A stretch of DNA of 64,000 bases from Yersinia proxima (GCF_902170785.1 NZ_CABHYG010000004.1:620001-684000); one strand, 5' to 3'. Shown: positions 29,453 to 41,613, counted from the first letter of the stretch. Numbers and translations are program-made. The notes: a model not told the origin generated them from the sequence alone.

Positions 29453-30028
29453 CTAACCTAATAAATTGTGGATTTGTGCATATTGTAACAGCATGATGGT
29501 CTTACCATCTTTAATTCGGCCATCCGCGATCATGGCAATGGCTTCAGTGAAAGGTAACTCAACCACCTCGATAACTTCATCTTCAACGCCGACATCATCA
29601 GTCACTTTTTGAGCCACATGATATTCCGCAGCAAAGAAATGGATAACTTCAGTTACGCCCCCCGGTGACATATAGGCTTCAAATAGCTTCTGTACGTTAT
29701 CAACCCGATAACCGGTTTCCTCCATGGCTTCACGGCGAATACACTCTTCCGGCGAGTCGTTATCCAGCAAACCGGCACAAGTTTCCAGCAACATGCCGTC
29801 GGTATTGCCGTTGACATAGGTGGGCATTCGAAATTGGTTAATCAGCAAGACGGTGCCATTGGAGCGGTTATACAACAAAATAGTCGCGCCATTTCCTCGG
29901 TCATACACTTCACGAATCTGTTGTACTGACGTTCCATTATCATCTATTAAATCAAAGGTGTACTTGTGGAGCTTGAACCAGTTTTTAGATAACAATTCAC
30001 TGCGAATATTTTCAATTTTGACTGACAT
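29453..30028 (-). CDS. nudK: GDP-mannose pyrophosphatase NudK (Nudix)
   Basis: A 191-residue Nudix hydrolase cleaving GDP-mannose. The Nudix box is seen from [20 protein letters not shown] through GYRVDNV, and the N-terminus [16 protein letters not shown] matches NudK. The ATG at 30028 is preceded by AAGAAGG; an ATG seven codons earlier is less likely. Adjacent to the nap operon, close to its place in E. coli. Confidence 0.93.
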   Translation of the reverse strand: MSVKIENIRSELLSKNWFKLHKYTFDLIDDNGTSVQQIREVYDRGNGATILLYNRSNGTVLLINQFRMPTYVNGNTDGMLLETCAGLLDNDSPEECIRREAMEETGYRVDNVQKLFEAYMSPGGVTEVIHFFAAEYHVAQKVTDDVGVEDEVIEVVELPFTEAIAMIADGRIKDGKTIMLLQYAQIHNLLG

Positions 30029-30117
30029 AAGACCTTCTTTAATCCCCAAAACATCCTAGAATTTTATTTAATTAGCTAACGCTAGTCTTTGTTCATTTGC
30101 AATAGGAACAGGCGCAA

Positions 30118-30144
30118 TAAAAATGCCCCGATAACGGAGCATTT
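30118..30144 (-). terminator. Terminator after napC
   Basis: AAATGCCCCG and CGGAGCATTT (30121–30130 and 30135–30144) pair with one mismatch around the loop ATAA. On the minus strand the stem is followed by a T-run. It ends the napFDABC transcript. Confidence 0.75.
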
Positions 30145-30170
30145 AAGATGAGATATTGGGAACGTTGCTA

Positions 30171-30770
30171 TCAGAAACCAGTAGGCACATCCTTCATATC
30201 CGGCAACTTATGGGCGATACCTTTGTGGCAATCAATACAGGTTTTGCCTTCTTCAATCGCTTTACTGTGCATTTTCGCCGCCACCGTTTTCTGAGCAGTA
30301 AAGTCCATATTATCGAAATTATGGCAGTTGCGGCACTCTTGCGAACCATTGGCTTTCATCCGCGCCCACTCGTTTTCCGCCATCGTCAAGCGATGAGCCT
30401 CAAACTTCTGTGGCGTATCAATCAAACCAAAGGTCTTGGCATACAGCTCTTTACTGGCTTTGATTTTACGCAACATTTTCGGTCCCCACTCATGGGGTAC
30501 ATGGCAATCCGGGCAGGTTGCCTTCACACCACTGCGGTTGCTGTAGTGGATGGTTCCCATATATTCCTGATAAACGTTGTCTTTCATTTCATGGCAGCTA
30601 ATACAGAATTTTTCAGTATTCGCCATTTCCATGCCGGTATTAAAACCGCCCCAGAAAATGATGCCACTGACAAAGCCAATTAGCAGTAACGTGCCAAGCG
30701 CCAGCCGGCTTGGCCGACGCCACCATTGCCATATTCGTTTGATCATGCCGGGCTTTTTAGTTTCATTCAT
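30171..30770 (-). CDS. napC: Tetrahaem cytochrome c NapC
   Basis: A 199-residue membrane-anchored NapC/NirT-family quinol dehydrogenase. One N-terminal helix (LALGTLLLIGFVSGIIFWGG) anchors a periplasmic domain with four haem sites: CISCH, CPDCH, CRNCH and CIDCH. It passes electrons from quinol to NapB-NapA. Last gene of napFDABC, 27 bp after napB, and followed by a terminator. Confidence 0.96.
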   Translation of the reverse strand: MNETKKPGMIKRIWQWWRRPSRLALGTLLLIGFVSGIIFWGGFNTGMEMANTEKFCISCHEMKDNVYQEYMGTIHYSNRSGVKATCPDCHVPHEWGPKMLRKIKASKELYAKTFGLIDTPQKFEAHRLTMAENEWARMKANGSQECRNCHNFDNMDFTAQKTVAAKMHSKAIEEGKTCIDCHKGIAHKLPDMKDVPTGF

Positions 30771-30797
30771 TGTTTATTCTCACAATAGCCATCTCGC

Positions 30798-31265
30798 TTA
30801 TTGACCAAAGCCAGGTGCTGGCTGGAAGCTATTACCGACAATCGGTGCTGCATCAGTTTGTGGCACATGGCATTGCAAGCAGAAGTAGCGACGTGGGGAT
30901 ACTTCACTCGATACCTTGCCATCGCGGTCAATAAAGTGGGTTGGGCTAACACGCGGCGCACCCGTAGTACGATAATGTTCAACGCCATGACATTGCAGGC
31001 AACGGTTGGTGTTTTTGCTGATTTGATAGCCATCTACACTATGTGGGATCAGCGGTGGTTGGTTAACATAGTTCAGCGCCATCCGCTGTTGCTGTTTGGG
31101 CATTTTCACCTTACCTTCTGCCGTAGCAGAGACTTCAGGTGATTGACTTAAATCCATCTCGACATTGCTGGCAGCATTGACGACACCGGCTATCAGCAAT
31201 ACCGCCAGTAGCGATATCACTGATATTACCCGGCGATTGAATGCGTGAAACATCGTGTTATTCAT
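30798..31265 (-). CDS. napB: Dihaem cytochrome c NapB
   Basis: A 155-residue periplasmic electron-transfer subunit of nitrate reductase. A Sec signal (VISLLAVLLIAGVVNAAS) precedes two haem motifs, CLQCH and CLQCH, with VSPTHFIDRDG between them. Takes electrons from NapC to NapA. Operon member. Confidence 0.95.
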   Translation of the reverse strand: MNNTMFHAFNRRVISVISLLAVLLIAGVVNAASNVEMDLSQSPEVSATAEGKVKMPKQQQRMALNYVNQPPLIPHSVDGYQISKNTNRCLQCHGVEHYRTTGAPRVSPTHFIDRDGKVSSEVSPRRYFCLQCHVPQTDAAPIVGNSFQPAPGFGQ

Positions 31266-31292
31266 TATTTTCTCCTGAGAACACCGCTCTTC

Positions 31293-34083
<2,791 letters not shown>

Positions 34084-34100
<17 letters not shown>

Positions 34101-34587
34101 TCCGGGTAAGGGTTACTGCCTGGACGGGGCAACTGGGTACACAGGCACCACAGCCGGTACAAGCAGGAAGGTCTAGTTCGGGCTGAGCAATGCCGTTCAG
34201 ACGCGGACGGAATTTTATCGCCCGCGTTTCACAACTATCCTGACAACTGCGACATTCAATATTGTGAAAAGGTAAACAGCGGTCTGATATGTTGATTTTC
34301 AATGACCACGGAGGCAGTTCCGTTGAGGTAAAAACCCCCACTTCACACGCCAGCACACAGGCCTGACAGAAACTGCACTCGGCACGCTGAAAATCTATTT
34401 CGGGGAATCCGCCACTGCCAGCAACCAATACGCCAGTTTCACAAGCGGCAACACAGTTTTGGCAACGGGTGCAACCAGCAATAAAATCACTTTCGCTAAC
34501 CGACCAAGGTGGCCGAATAGCCGAGGGCTGCTGTTTACCTGTTTGCCAAAAACCAGTCAGCAATTTACGCCGTGATAAATCAGCCAT
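34084..34587 (-). CDS. napF: Ferredoxin-type protein NapF
   Basis: A 167-residue cytoplasmic iron-sulfur protein with several 4Fe-4S cysteine clusters (CTRCQNCVAAC, CSFCQACVLAC, CTGCGACVPSC). NapF interacts with NapA during maturation. First gene of the operon. Starts MADLSRRKLLTGF and is preceded by a 500-bp regulatory region shared with narP. Confidence 0.94.
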
Positions 34588-34673
34588 ACTGATATCCTTA
34601 ACATCTACTGGCGCGCCCGCGTGTACTTATGGGAGAGTGTTCATTTAAAGCTCGGTGAGTCACACCAAAGCAA

Positions 34674-34688
34674 TGATAATAATTCTTA
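34674..34688. promoter_or_regulatory. Fur-box-like 7-1-7 site before napF
   Basis: TGATAATAATTCTTA matches the Fur 7-1-7 consensus TGATAATnATTATCA in 12 of 14 defined positions. It is 87 bp before the napF start. Confidence 0.4.
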
Positions 34689-34783
34689 TTTGTATTATTA
34701 GAGAATTCCCCAGTGTCTAGGTATTAAATACAGAATTATGAGTAATAAAATAATTACTCTTTAGAGTTAATCGTTGGTAGATA

Positions 34784-34797
34784 TTGAGCAAGATCAA
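34784..34797. promoter_or_regulatory. FNR-like site before napF
   Basis: TTGAGCAAGATCAA matches TTGAT-N4-ATCAA at nine of ten fixed bases. FNR activates nap in E. coli. Its distance of ~200 bp from napF implies a long leader or an upstream promoter. Confidence 0.5.
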
Positions 34798-35092
34798 TTA
34801 ATTTAGTGGTTATTTACGTGGTTTCTCACTGTTAAATCTATTTGCGTTATTACTTTTTTTATATAACGATTTGTTTAATGAGAATAGCTATCAAAAAGAA
34901 ATGATAATTTGGTCATTATTCTTTAGATAAACTGCCGCTGTTAAATGAATTTGGCCGAAGTTTTGAGGTACACTTAACGCGTGGTTCAACTAACTATGAT
35001 GGATAACATGGTCGGCCAAATTAATGCCGCCAAATAATCCACGTTCAACAGCCAGACATTTAATGCTATCGGTTACAGGGACATTACTTATC

Positions 35093-35722
35093 ATGACTAA
35101 AAGTCACACCATTATGATCGTTGACGATCATCCCCTCATGCGCCGTGGGATCAAACAGTTACTTGAGCTGGATAGCAGCTTTGATGTGGTTGCCGAAGCC
35201 AATTGCGGCAGTGATGCCATTACCGAAGCGATCCGCTGTCAGCCGGATGTTATTTTGCTCGACCTGAATATGAAAGGCATGTCTGGACTGGATACATTAC
35301 AAGCATTACGTAACGAAGGCATTGATGCTCGAATTATTGTTCTGACCGTGTCTGATGCACGTAGTGATGTGTACGCCATGATTGATGCCGGTGCGGATGG
35401 CTATCTGCTCAAAGACAGCGAACCTGAAGTATTGTTAGAAAATATCCGCCTGGCATCAAAAGGTGAAAAAGTATTCAGTGATGAGGTTGCTCAGTATTTA
35501 TCTTCCCGACACGAACAAGTTAATCCATTTTCTGAATTAACCGAGCGTGAATTAGATGTTCTACAAGAAGTCGCGCGTGGAATGTCCAATAAACAAGTCG
35601 CGTTTGAGCTACACATTTCAGAAGAAACCGTGAAAGTGCATATCCGCAATTTATTACGTAAGCTAAATGTTCGCTCGCGTGTCGCAGCAACTATAATGTT
35701 TTTAGAAAATAAAAAATATTAA
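35093..35722 (+). CDS. narP: Nitrate/nitrite response regulator NarP
   Basis: A 209-residue NarL-family response regulator. Receiver domain MIVDDHPLMRRGIKQLLEL with phospho-acceptor Asp in DVILLDLNMKGMSGLDTL; C-terminal LuxR helix-turn-helix LTERELDVLQEVARGMSNKQ to VKVHIRNLLRKLNVRSRVAA. It regulates nap in E. coli and here is divergent from that operon. The start at 35093 fits the family; an ATG at 35063 remains possible. No narQ sensor nearby. Confidence 0.93.
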   Translation: MTKSHTIMIVDDHPLMRRGIKQLLELDSSFDVVAEANCGSDAITEAIRCQPDVILLDLNMKGMSGLDTLQALRNEGIDARIIVLTVSDARSDVYAMIDAGADGYLLKDSEPEVLLENIRLASKGEKVFSDEVAQYLSSRHEQVNPFSELTERELDVLQEVARGMSNKQVAFELHISEETVKVHIRNLLRKLNVRSRVAATIMFLENKKY

Positions 35723-35759
35723 CTATCGCCTTATTATTTATATGGTAGCTGGCATTATT

Positions 35760-36038
35760 TCATTCAATGGCAGCTAAAATAGAATCATGGTTTTCGTCTA
35801 TCCATTTTTTATTCAGTGGCCCCCAGCTATCTAGCCTGTAATACCCCGCATTATTGCGTACCCCATCCTGTACAAACGTCAGGGTGACACCCAAACCGGG
35901 CAGCGCTTTTAAGACATCTTGTAATGTCCGTCGCGGCCAACCGGTCAATTCCATCAGACGCGGCACATTCAACGATTCTCCCCGACTTATCAACCAGCAA
36001 AGGTAGAGACGGCGTGCAAAAACTGGATTAAGTTCCAT
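35760..36038 (-). CDS. Winged helix-turn-helix protein
   Basis: A 92-residue protein with a helix-turn-helix (LNVPRLMELTGWPRRTLQDV) and a wing (VTLTFVQDGVRNNAGYYRL). Conserved in enterobacteria as far as I recall, function unknown. The ATG at 36038 has an ideal AGGAGG six bases upstream; a longer frame would run into the ERIC element and is rejected. Confidence 0.75.
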   Translation of the reverse strand: MELNPVFARRLYLCWLISRGESLNVPRLMELTGWPRRTLQDVLKALPGLGVTLTFVQDGVRNNAGYYRLDSWGPLNKKWIDENHDSILAAIE

Positions 36039-36100
36039 AACATCCTCCTGGGTTCGATTGCTACTCAATAGTCTACCTGATACCAGAAAAAACACCTGTT

Positions 36101-36227
36101 TATACCTGTCATACTTCAAGCTGCATGTGCGTTGGCTCCCTTCGTTCACCCCGGTCACTTACTCATGTAAGCTCCCGGGGACTCGCTCAGTTGCCGCCTT
36201 CCTACAACTCGAATTATTTAGGGTATA
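36101..36227 (-). repeat. Full-length 127-bp ERIC element
   Basis: Bounded by TATACC and GGGTATA, on the minus strand relative to the others. The core CTTACTCATGTAAGCTCCCG fits the ERIC centre. Between the wHTH gene and acrD. Confidence 0.9.
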
Positions 36228-36374
36228 TGACTATTTTCGCCATCAAGGTGAATTAACTCGATTTTTACGATGTTTTTTACAGCTTCTCCTTATTTTCTTC
36301 ACGTTTTCTTAAGCATTCCCGCGTAAAGTGCAGCGTGGATTCTGCTGTAGTTAACTTTGAGAGGCTGGCACTGC

Positions 36375-39300
36375 ATGGCTAATTTTTTCATCGACCGCCC
36401 GATATTTGCTTGGGTATTGGCGATAATTTTGTGTCTGACTGGCGCATTGGCAATCTCAACACTGCCGGTTGAGCAGTACCCAAATTTGGCACCGCCCAAT
36501 GTGCGCATCAGTGCATCCTACCCCGGAGCCTCGGCACAAACACTGGAAAATACGGTCACGCAGGTCATAGAACAAAGTATGACCGGTCTGGATAATCTGC
36601 TGTATATGTCATCGCAAAGTAGTAACTCCGGCAGTGCATCAATAACCCTAACTTTCCAGGCGGGAACCAATCCTAACGAAGCGATGCAGCAGGTACAAAA
36701 CCAGTTGCAGTCCGCCATCAAAAAACTACCACAAGATGTACAGCAGCAAGGCGTTTCAGTGTCTAAATCAGGGGATAATACCCTGATGATGGTGGCATTT
36801 GTTTCCACTGATGGCAGCATGGATAAACAAGATATTGCCGACTATGTTGCCAGCAATCTGCAAGATCCTCTAAGCCGCATTGAAGGGGTAGGCAGCATTG
36901 ATGCTTTCGGCTCCCAATATGCGATGCGTATTTGGCTTGATCCTAATAAACTCAATAATTATCAGCTTACTACCCAGGACATTGTGACTGCAATTCAGTC
37001 ACAAAACAGCCAGATAGCCGTTGGGCAATTGGGGGGAACACCTTCGGTCGATAATCAGGCACTCAATGCCACGATTAATGCCCAATCCCAGTTACAAACC
37101 CCAGAACAATTCAGGGAAATCACGCTGCGAGTCAATCAAGATGGCTCACTGGTGACACTGGGCGATGTAGCAAAAATTGAGATGGGTGCCGAAAAATATG
37201 ATTACCTGAGCCGTTTTAATGGTCAGCCCGCCTCGGGGATGAGCATCAAACTGGCATCAGGCGCTAATGAACTGCAAACGGATGAATTAGTCAAAGCCCG
37301 TATCGCAGAACTGACCCCATTCTTCCCGCACGGCCTGGAAGCGAAAATTGCTTATGAAACCACCCCCTTTGTGAAAGCCTCCATCAAAGACGTGGTCAAA
37401 ACACTGCTGGAAGCCATTTTACTGGTTTTCCTGGTGATGTATTTGTTCTTACAAAATTTCCGCGCCACGCTGATTCCAACGATTGCCGTCCCAGTGGTGC
37501 TATTAGGCACCTTCGCGATACTGTCAGCATTCGGATTCAGTATTAATACCTTAACCATGTTTGCCATCGTGCTAGCCATCGGTTTACTCGTCGATGATGC
37601 CATTGTCGTGGTGGAAAACGTGGAGCGCGTGATGAGTGAGGAAGGGCTTGATCCACGAGAAGCCACGCGCAAATCCATGAGCCAAATTCAGGGCGCGCTG
37701 GTGGGGATTGCTCTGGTGCTGTCGGCGGTATTTATTCCGATGGCTTTCTTCGGTGGCACCACTGGGGCTATTTACCGCCAGTTCTCCATTACTATCGTAT
37801 CGGCGATGGTGCTTTCAGTGCTGGTGGCGCTGATTTTGACTCCGGCACTTTGCGCCACCATGCTCAAGCCAATCAAACCGGGGCATCATCATGCCAAACG
37901 CGGCTTCTTTGGCTGGTTTAACCGTATGTTTGATCGCAATGCTCACCGCTATGAGCGCGGTGTAGCGCGGGTTTTACATCACAGCGTGCGTTATATGCTG
38001 CTGTATTTATTGCTTTTGGGTGGGCTGGCGCTGCTGTTTATCAAGTTGCCGACCTCATTTCTGCCACTGGAAGACCGTGGCGTGTTTATGGCTCAGGTGC
38101 AACTTCCGGTCGGTTCAACTCAGCAGCAGACACTCAAAGTGGTTGAGAAAGTCGAGAATTACTTCCTGACGGCAGAGAAAAATAATGTGCTGTCGGTGTT
38201 CTCCACCGTGGGGTCAGGCCCCGGTGGTAATGGCCAAAACGTCGCGCGCCTGTTCATCAGACTGTCTGACTGGGAACAGCGCAAAGACAGTAATGATTCG
38301 TCATTTGCCATCATTGAACGCGCCACTAAAGTATTTAACAAAATCGCTGAGGCCAAAGTCTCCGTCAGCAGCCCTCCGGCCATTTCCGGTTTAGGCGGTT
38401 CGTCAGGTTTTGATATGGAATTACAAGATCACGGCGGTTTAGGCCACGACAAACTGATGGCAGCTCGCGACCAATTATTACAGATGGCATCTCAGGATCC
38501 TGCGCTAACACGCGTGCGTCATAACGGGCTGGATGATAGCCCGCAATTGCAGATAGATATTGATCAGCGCAAAGCACAAGCACTGGGTGTGTCCTTAGAT
38601 GATATTAACAACACGCTAAAAACGGCGTGGGGCTCGACTTACGTTAACGACTTTGTTGATCGCGGACGGGTGAAGAAAGTCTATGTTCAATCTGAAGCCA
38701 CGGCGCGTATGTTGCCGGAAGACGTTAACAAATGGTATGTGCGTAATAATAGCGGTGGCATGGTGCCTTTCTCCGCCTTTGCCACCACTCGCTGGGAGTA
38801 TGGCTCGCCACGATTGGAGCGCTATAACGGCTATTCAGCTTTAGAAATCGTTGGTGAAGCGGCTCCGGGCGTCAGTACCGGTACGGCGATGGATGTAATG
38901 GAGGGGTTAGTTAAACAATTGCCTAATGGATTTGGCCTCGAATGGACGGGAATGTCCTATCAGGAACGGCTATCCGGTTCACAAGCCCCTGCCCTCTATG
39001 CCATTTCACTGTTGGTGGTGTTCTTGTGTCTGGCGGCGTTATATGAAAGCTGGTCAATACCCTTCTCGGTGATGTTGGTGGTGCCGCTCGGGGTGATTGG
39101 AGCGGTTGCGGCAACCTGGATGCGGGGCTTGGAAAATGACGTCTATTTCCAGGTCGGATTACTGACTATCATTGGGCTATCAGCCAAAAATGCCATTTTG
39201 ATTGTCGAATTTGCCAGTGAATTGAACAATAAAGGCAAAGATTTGGTGGAAGCGACACTTGAAGCCTCACGTCTACGGCTGCGACCCATTCTAATGACAT

Positions 39301-39506
39301 CACTGGCATTTATCTTTGGGGTACTGCCTATGGCAATCAGTCAAGGAGCAGGCTCTGGCAGTCAGCATGCAGTAGGTACTGGCGTGATGGGCGGGATGAT
39401 TTCAGCTACCGTGCTGGCTATTTTCTTTGTTCCGCTGTTCTTTGTTTTGGTGCGCCGCCGCTTCCCTGGCAGGCCACCACGCGCAAAAAATAGTGATATT
39501 CAGTAA
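36375..39506 (+). CDS. acrD: RND multidrug efflux pump AcrD
   Basis: A 1043-residue inner-membrane RND transporter close to E. coli AcrD throughout ([46 protein letters not shown]-like docking region, [14 protein letters not shown]). The proton-relay Asp pair is in [18 protein letters not shown]. AcrD exports aminoglycosides and other amphiphiles with AcrA and TolC. The ATG at 36375 is preferred over one six codons earlier. A perfect terminator follows. narQ, its E. coli neighbour, is not here. Confidence 0.95.
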   Translation: MANFFIDRPIFAWVLAIILCLTGALAISTLPVEQYPNLAPPNVRISASYPGASAQTLENTVTQVIEQSMTGLDNLLYMSSQSSNSGSASITLTFQAGTNPNEAMQQVQNQLQSAIKKLPQDVQQQGVSVSKSGDNTLMMVAFVSTDGSMDKQDIADYVASNLQDPLSRIEGVGSIDAFGSQYAMRIWLDPNKLNNYQLTTQDIVTAIQSQNSQIAVGQLGGTPSVDNQALNATINAQSQLQTPEQFREITLRVNQDGSLVTLGDVAKIEMGAEKYDYLSRFNGQPASGMSIKLASGANELQTDELVKARIAELTPFFPHGLEAKIAYETTPFVKASIKDVVKTLLEAILLVFLVMYLFLQNFRATLIPTIAVPVVLLGTFAILSAFGFSINTLTMFAIVLAIGLLVDDAIVVVENVERVMSEEGLDPREATRKSMSQIQGALVGIALVLSAVFIPMAFFGGTTGAIYRQFSITIVSAMVLSVLVALILTPALCATMLKPIKPGHHHAKRGFFGWFNRMFDRNAHRYERGVARVLHHSVRYMLLYLLLLGGLALLFIKLPTSFLPLEDRGVFMAQVQLPVGSTQQQTLKVVEKVENYFLTAEKNNVLSVFSTVGSGPGGNGQNVARLFIRLSDWEQRKDSNDSSFAIIERATKVFNKIAEAKVSVSSPPAISGLGGSSGFDMELQDHGGLGHDKLMAARDQLLQMASQDPALTRVRHNGLDDSPQLQIDIDQRKAQALGVSLDDINNTLKTAWGSTYVNDFVDRGRVKKVYVQSEATARMLPEDVNKWYVRNNSGGMVPFSAFATTRWEYGSPRLERYNGYSALEIVGEAAPGVSTGTAMDVMEGLVKQLPNGFGLEWTGMSYQERLSGSQAPALYAISLLVVFLCLAALYESWSIPFSVMLVVPLGVIGAVAATWMRGLENDVYFQVGLLTIIGLSAKNAILIVEFASELNNKGKDLVEATLEASRLRLRPILMTSLAFIFGVLPMAISQGAGSGSQHAVGTGVMGGMISATVLAIFFVPLFFVLVRRRFPGRPPRAKNSDIQ

Positions 39507-39522
39507 AACTGCGGCAATACGT

Positions 39523-39557
39523 AAAAAGGTGACATGCGTAATTAATGTCACCTTTTT
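39523..39557 (+). terminator. Terminator after acrD
   Basis: AAAAAGGTGACAT (39523–39535) and ATGTCACCTTTTT (39545–39557) give a perfect 13-pair stem with a nine-base loop and a T-run. It isolates the next two genes from acrD. Confidence 0.92.
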
Positions 39558-39699
39558 ATTTAAAGTAAACCAAAGAATAATAAGCCACTATATTAATTAT
39601 ATTTTAATCACTAATTAAAAATAAAATAAAGAAAAAAGACAGTTGAGATATATTTAATCCATATCTTGACCAATTTAAAATAATCATCCATATTTATTT

Positions 39700-39719
39700 T
39701 TCCCGTTATATTACGGGAA
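39700..39719. promoter_or_regulatory. Inverted repeat upstream of the 37-residue gene
   Basis: TTCCCGT and ACGGGAA (39700–39706 and 39713–39719) flank TATATT, 48 bp before the ATG. A possible promoter TTGACC (39666) – 17 bp – CATATT (39689) lies just upstream. The palindrome is a candidate operator. Confidence 0.4.
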
Positions 39720-39767
39720 TAAAAACACAGCATAACATTAACCTCAAGACAGTCAGGAGATATAACT

Positions 39768-39881
39768 ATGGGTATTCTCGGCTTATTGCCAAACAAAGTG
39801 GATGAGGATGAATCTATCGAAAATAATGAACACCTTACTTGTTTAACAGAAAAGGAGTTGGCTGAACTGGAAAGTGAATAG
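39768..39881 (+). CDS. 37-residue peptide gene, candidate RiPP precursor
   Basis: Open frame of 37 codons with AGGAGA seven bases before the ATG. The first part is MGILGLLPNK, hydrophobic and starting Gly after Met, so Met would normally be removed. The rest is acidic and ends LTCLTEKELAELESE, a helix-prone stretch with one Cys. Order and composition recall the bottromycin precursor, whose core is N-terminal and whose follower is C-terminal (NNAELSALEMEELES). A YcaO-family gene follows 57 bp later behind a hairpin. No homologue could be checked. Confidence 0.62.
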   Translation: MGILGLLPNKVDEDESIENNEHLTCLTEKELAELESE

Positions 39882-39887
39882 CAGCAT

Positions 39888-39915
39888 AATTAAGGAGGCT
39901 TAGGCCTCCTTAATT
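39888..39915 (+). terminator. Hairpin between the peptide gene and ycaO-like gene
   Basis: AATTAAGGAGGC (39888–39899) and GCCTCCTTAATT (39904–39915), perfect 12-pair stem, TTAG loop, no true T-run. It starts seven bases after the peptide stop and could cause partial termination or 3'-end protection, so that more peptide than enzyme is made. Confidence 0.7.
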
Positions 39916-39938
39916 AATTATTAACAGGAGATATATTA

Positions 39939-41153
39939 ATGGGACTACCTTATGAGCGTGAAATTACATTAGCCGAAGCAAAAAAACGAATCCTGGCTGA
40001 ATTTCAGAATAACGCCATCACTCCTCACATAGAAAACCTTGGTCTACATATCATTACGACCAAATGTGATATTTATGATCAAAATAATAATTTACTCAGC
40101 CAAGGGGTGGGTAAAGGTATTGATGGTGCGGCACTAACCGGTGCTTTTTATGAAGCATTTGAACACTATATTTCAACTAATTACCAAAAATTTGGTGATA
40201 TGACATTATGTAAAACCAATAAACTGCAACATACATTGAGTGGTACTGATTTCGTTAGAGATCTGCTAGAAACTCAACCCAATACAAAAATTGCTTGTCG
40301 CCATTACAGCAATATTACCGGCGATATGTCGATTTATTACCCAGTTGCTTTTTCAACGCCAGATTACGCAGACTCCCCCCTTGAAGGAGACAGTTTCGAT
40401 TATCAGGTATTACGTCGCTATTCCAGTAACAGTGGTACAGCTATTGGTTCTTCTTTTCAGGAGGCAGCGCTACATGCCGCCAATGAAAGTATTGAACGTG
40501 AAGACTTATCACAATTTTTGATTAATTACTTTTATCAAGATAACAACCGCTCATTACGCCTGGTTAACCCTGATTCGCTACAAGAAGAGCTTCACTCCTT
40601 ATGGTTAAATGCTGAAGCAGAAATAGCAGATCACATTACAGTACTCGAAATCAGCCAATCTACAGGTTGCCGAACATTCATCGCCTTCGGTAATAGGCTC
40701 TGTCAGGCGGTACATTTATTTGGTGCAGGAACTTCCCTCTCACCTTATTACGCCATATCACGGGCAATAACAGAACTGATCCAGTTTCATTCTATCGTCG
40801 CCCGATTTCCTTACCTCATTGAGACACAAAAACATTACTTACGGCGATTAGCACAGTGGCCAAAACTACGCCGCAGTTGTGAAGCCTATCTGCCCGGATT
40901 ATTGACGGATAGAACATTGCATAGTGTCGATATTCCAGAAGATGGCCCCACTGCACCAGTCATTGAGCAATTATTACAAGTGGAACGGGAGTTAAACATG
41001 CGGGGTTACCAACTGTTGGTTAATATTCTCTATCAAAGTGCTTCCGGTTGCACTGTCGTTAATGTGTTGATCCCCGGCTTTGAGCGTTTTTTTCTTATTA
41101 ATAGCGGCAACATTGTGGTGCCTTGGATGGGTTATCAATATCAAAACAGCTAG
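39939..41153 (+). CDS. Stand-alone YcaO-family protein
   Basis: A 404-residue YcaO-type enzyme. Two family blocks are visible: GVGKGIDGAALTGAFYEAFE, and GTAIGSSFQEAALHAANESI followed by EREDLSQF, supplying the Glu/Arg residues that hold Mg-ATP. YcaO enzymes activate peptide amides with ATP to form azolines, thioamides or amidines. No cyclodehydratase partner, TfuA or dehydrogenase is nearby, and the Pro-rich C-terminus of azoline-forming members is missing (ends VPWMGYQYQNS). The Shine-Dalgarno is AGGAGA. Lower GC than acrD. The reaction and substrate are inferred. Confidence 0.82.
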   Translation: MGLPYEREITLAEAKKRILAEFQNNAITPHIENLGLHIITTKCDIYDQNNNLLSQGVGKGIDGAALTGAFYEAFEHYISTNYQKFGDMTLCKTNKLQHTLSGTDFVRDLLETQPNTKIACRHYSNITGDMSIYYPVAFSTPDYADSPLEGDSFDYQVLRRYSSNSGTAIGSSFQEAALHAANESIEREDLSQFLINYFYQDNNRSLRLVNPDSLQEELHSLWLNAEAEIADHITVLEISQSTGCRTFIAFGNRLCQAVHLFGAGTSLSPYYAISRAITELIQFHSIVARFPYLIETQKHYLRRLAQWPKLRRSCEAYLPGLLTDRTLHSVDIPEDGPTAPVIEQLLQVERELNMRGYQLLVNILYQSASGCTVVNVLIPGFERFFLINSGNIVVPWMGYQYQNS

Positions 41154-41193
41154 CGATAATGGGCTAAGAGTAAAGCGACAGATAACCAATAAA

Positions 41194-41223
41194 AAAGGCA
41201 GGAACGATGACGTTTCTGCCTTT
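41194..41223 (+). terminator. Terminator after the ycaO-like gene
   Basis: AAAGGCAGGAACG and CGTTTCTGCCTTT (41194–41206 and 41211–41223) form a 13-pair stem with one G-U pair, loop ATGA. An A-run before and T-run after suit both strands, so ypfM may share it. Confidence 0.85.
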
Positions 41224-41301
41224 CTGCGGACGATAACCCGCCCCTGGTTATATATCAATAAAACAATAAAAGATAACAACTCCGACTACTGGTTTATTCG
41301 C

Positions 41302-41364
41302 TTATGCCTTACGCAGCATCGCATCGATAAACTCTTTCCACGTACCTAACTCAAAATCAACCAT
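41302..41364 (-). CDS. ypfM: Small protein YpfM (20 residues)
   Basis: Minus-strand frame of 20 codons, MVDFELGTWKEFIDAMLRKA, clearly similar to the 19-residue E. coli YpfM (MIERELGNWKDFIEVMLRK as I remember it). The ribosome-binding site is GAGAGGAAG. In E. coli ypfM also lies between acrD and yffB. Function unknown. It shows that the peptide/YcaO pair is inserted into an otherwise conserved interval. Confidence 0.85.
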   Translation of the reverse strand: MVDFELGTWKEFIDAMLRKA

Positions 41365-41613
41365 AACTTCCTCTCTAATTATCGCGAACAATTATACGCC
41401 TGTTTTTTGAACAGTCAAAATTGCGATACACTTAAATTAGTGTGGAAATGAGATCTGCTTCAGAGATATGGTATTTGATCTTTTGACTATGTTTCTCTGG
41501 CGGTGAGCGCTTTACTTGCCTGTTGGGTGATTCCGGAGTAGCGTGCTCAGATATATAGGGGTAAATGCCGTTTTCGACACAACCCATTATTGGCAATAAT
41601 GCAGAGTAAAACC
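41365..41613. other. Intergenic region ypfM to TPR gene
   Basis: About 250 bp without a gene. It must contain divergent promoters for ypfM and the TPR-protein gene; no site stands out. Confidence 0.4.

Larger units (their letters stand above)
34588..35092. promoter_or_regulatory. Shared nap / narP regulatory region
   Basis: Gene-free 505 bp between divergent napF and narP. It contains an FNR-like site at 34784–34797, a Fur-like site at 34674–34688 and an inverted repeat ACTCTTTAGAGT (34756–34767) that could be a poor NarP site. The narP side carries no motif I can name. Confidence 0.55.

Noticed and set aside
35760-36158. 132-residue form of the wHTH protein
   Set aside because: The extra 40 residues are translated from the ERIC element; the ATG at 36038 has a perfect Shine-Dalgarno.
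39768-39881. Classical leader–core RiPP precursor with C-terminal core
   Set aside because: The C-terminus is acidic and leader-like with no Cys/Ser/Thr-rich core after it; if it is a precursor, the core is more likely N-terminal.
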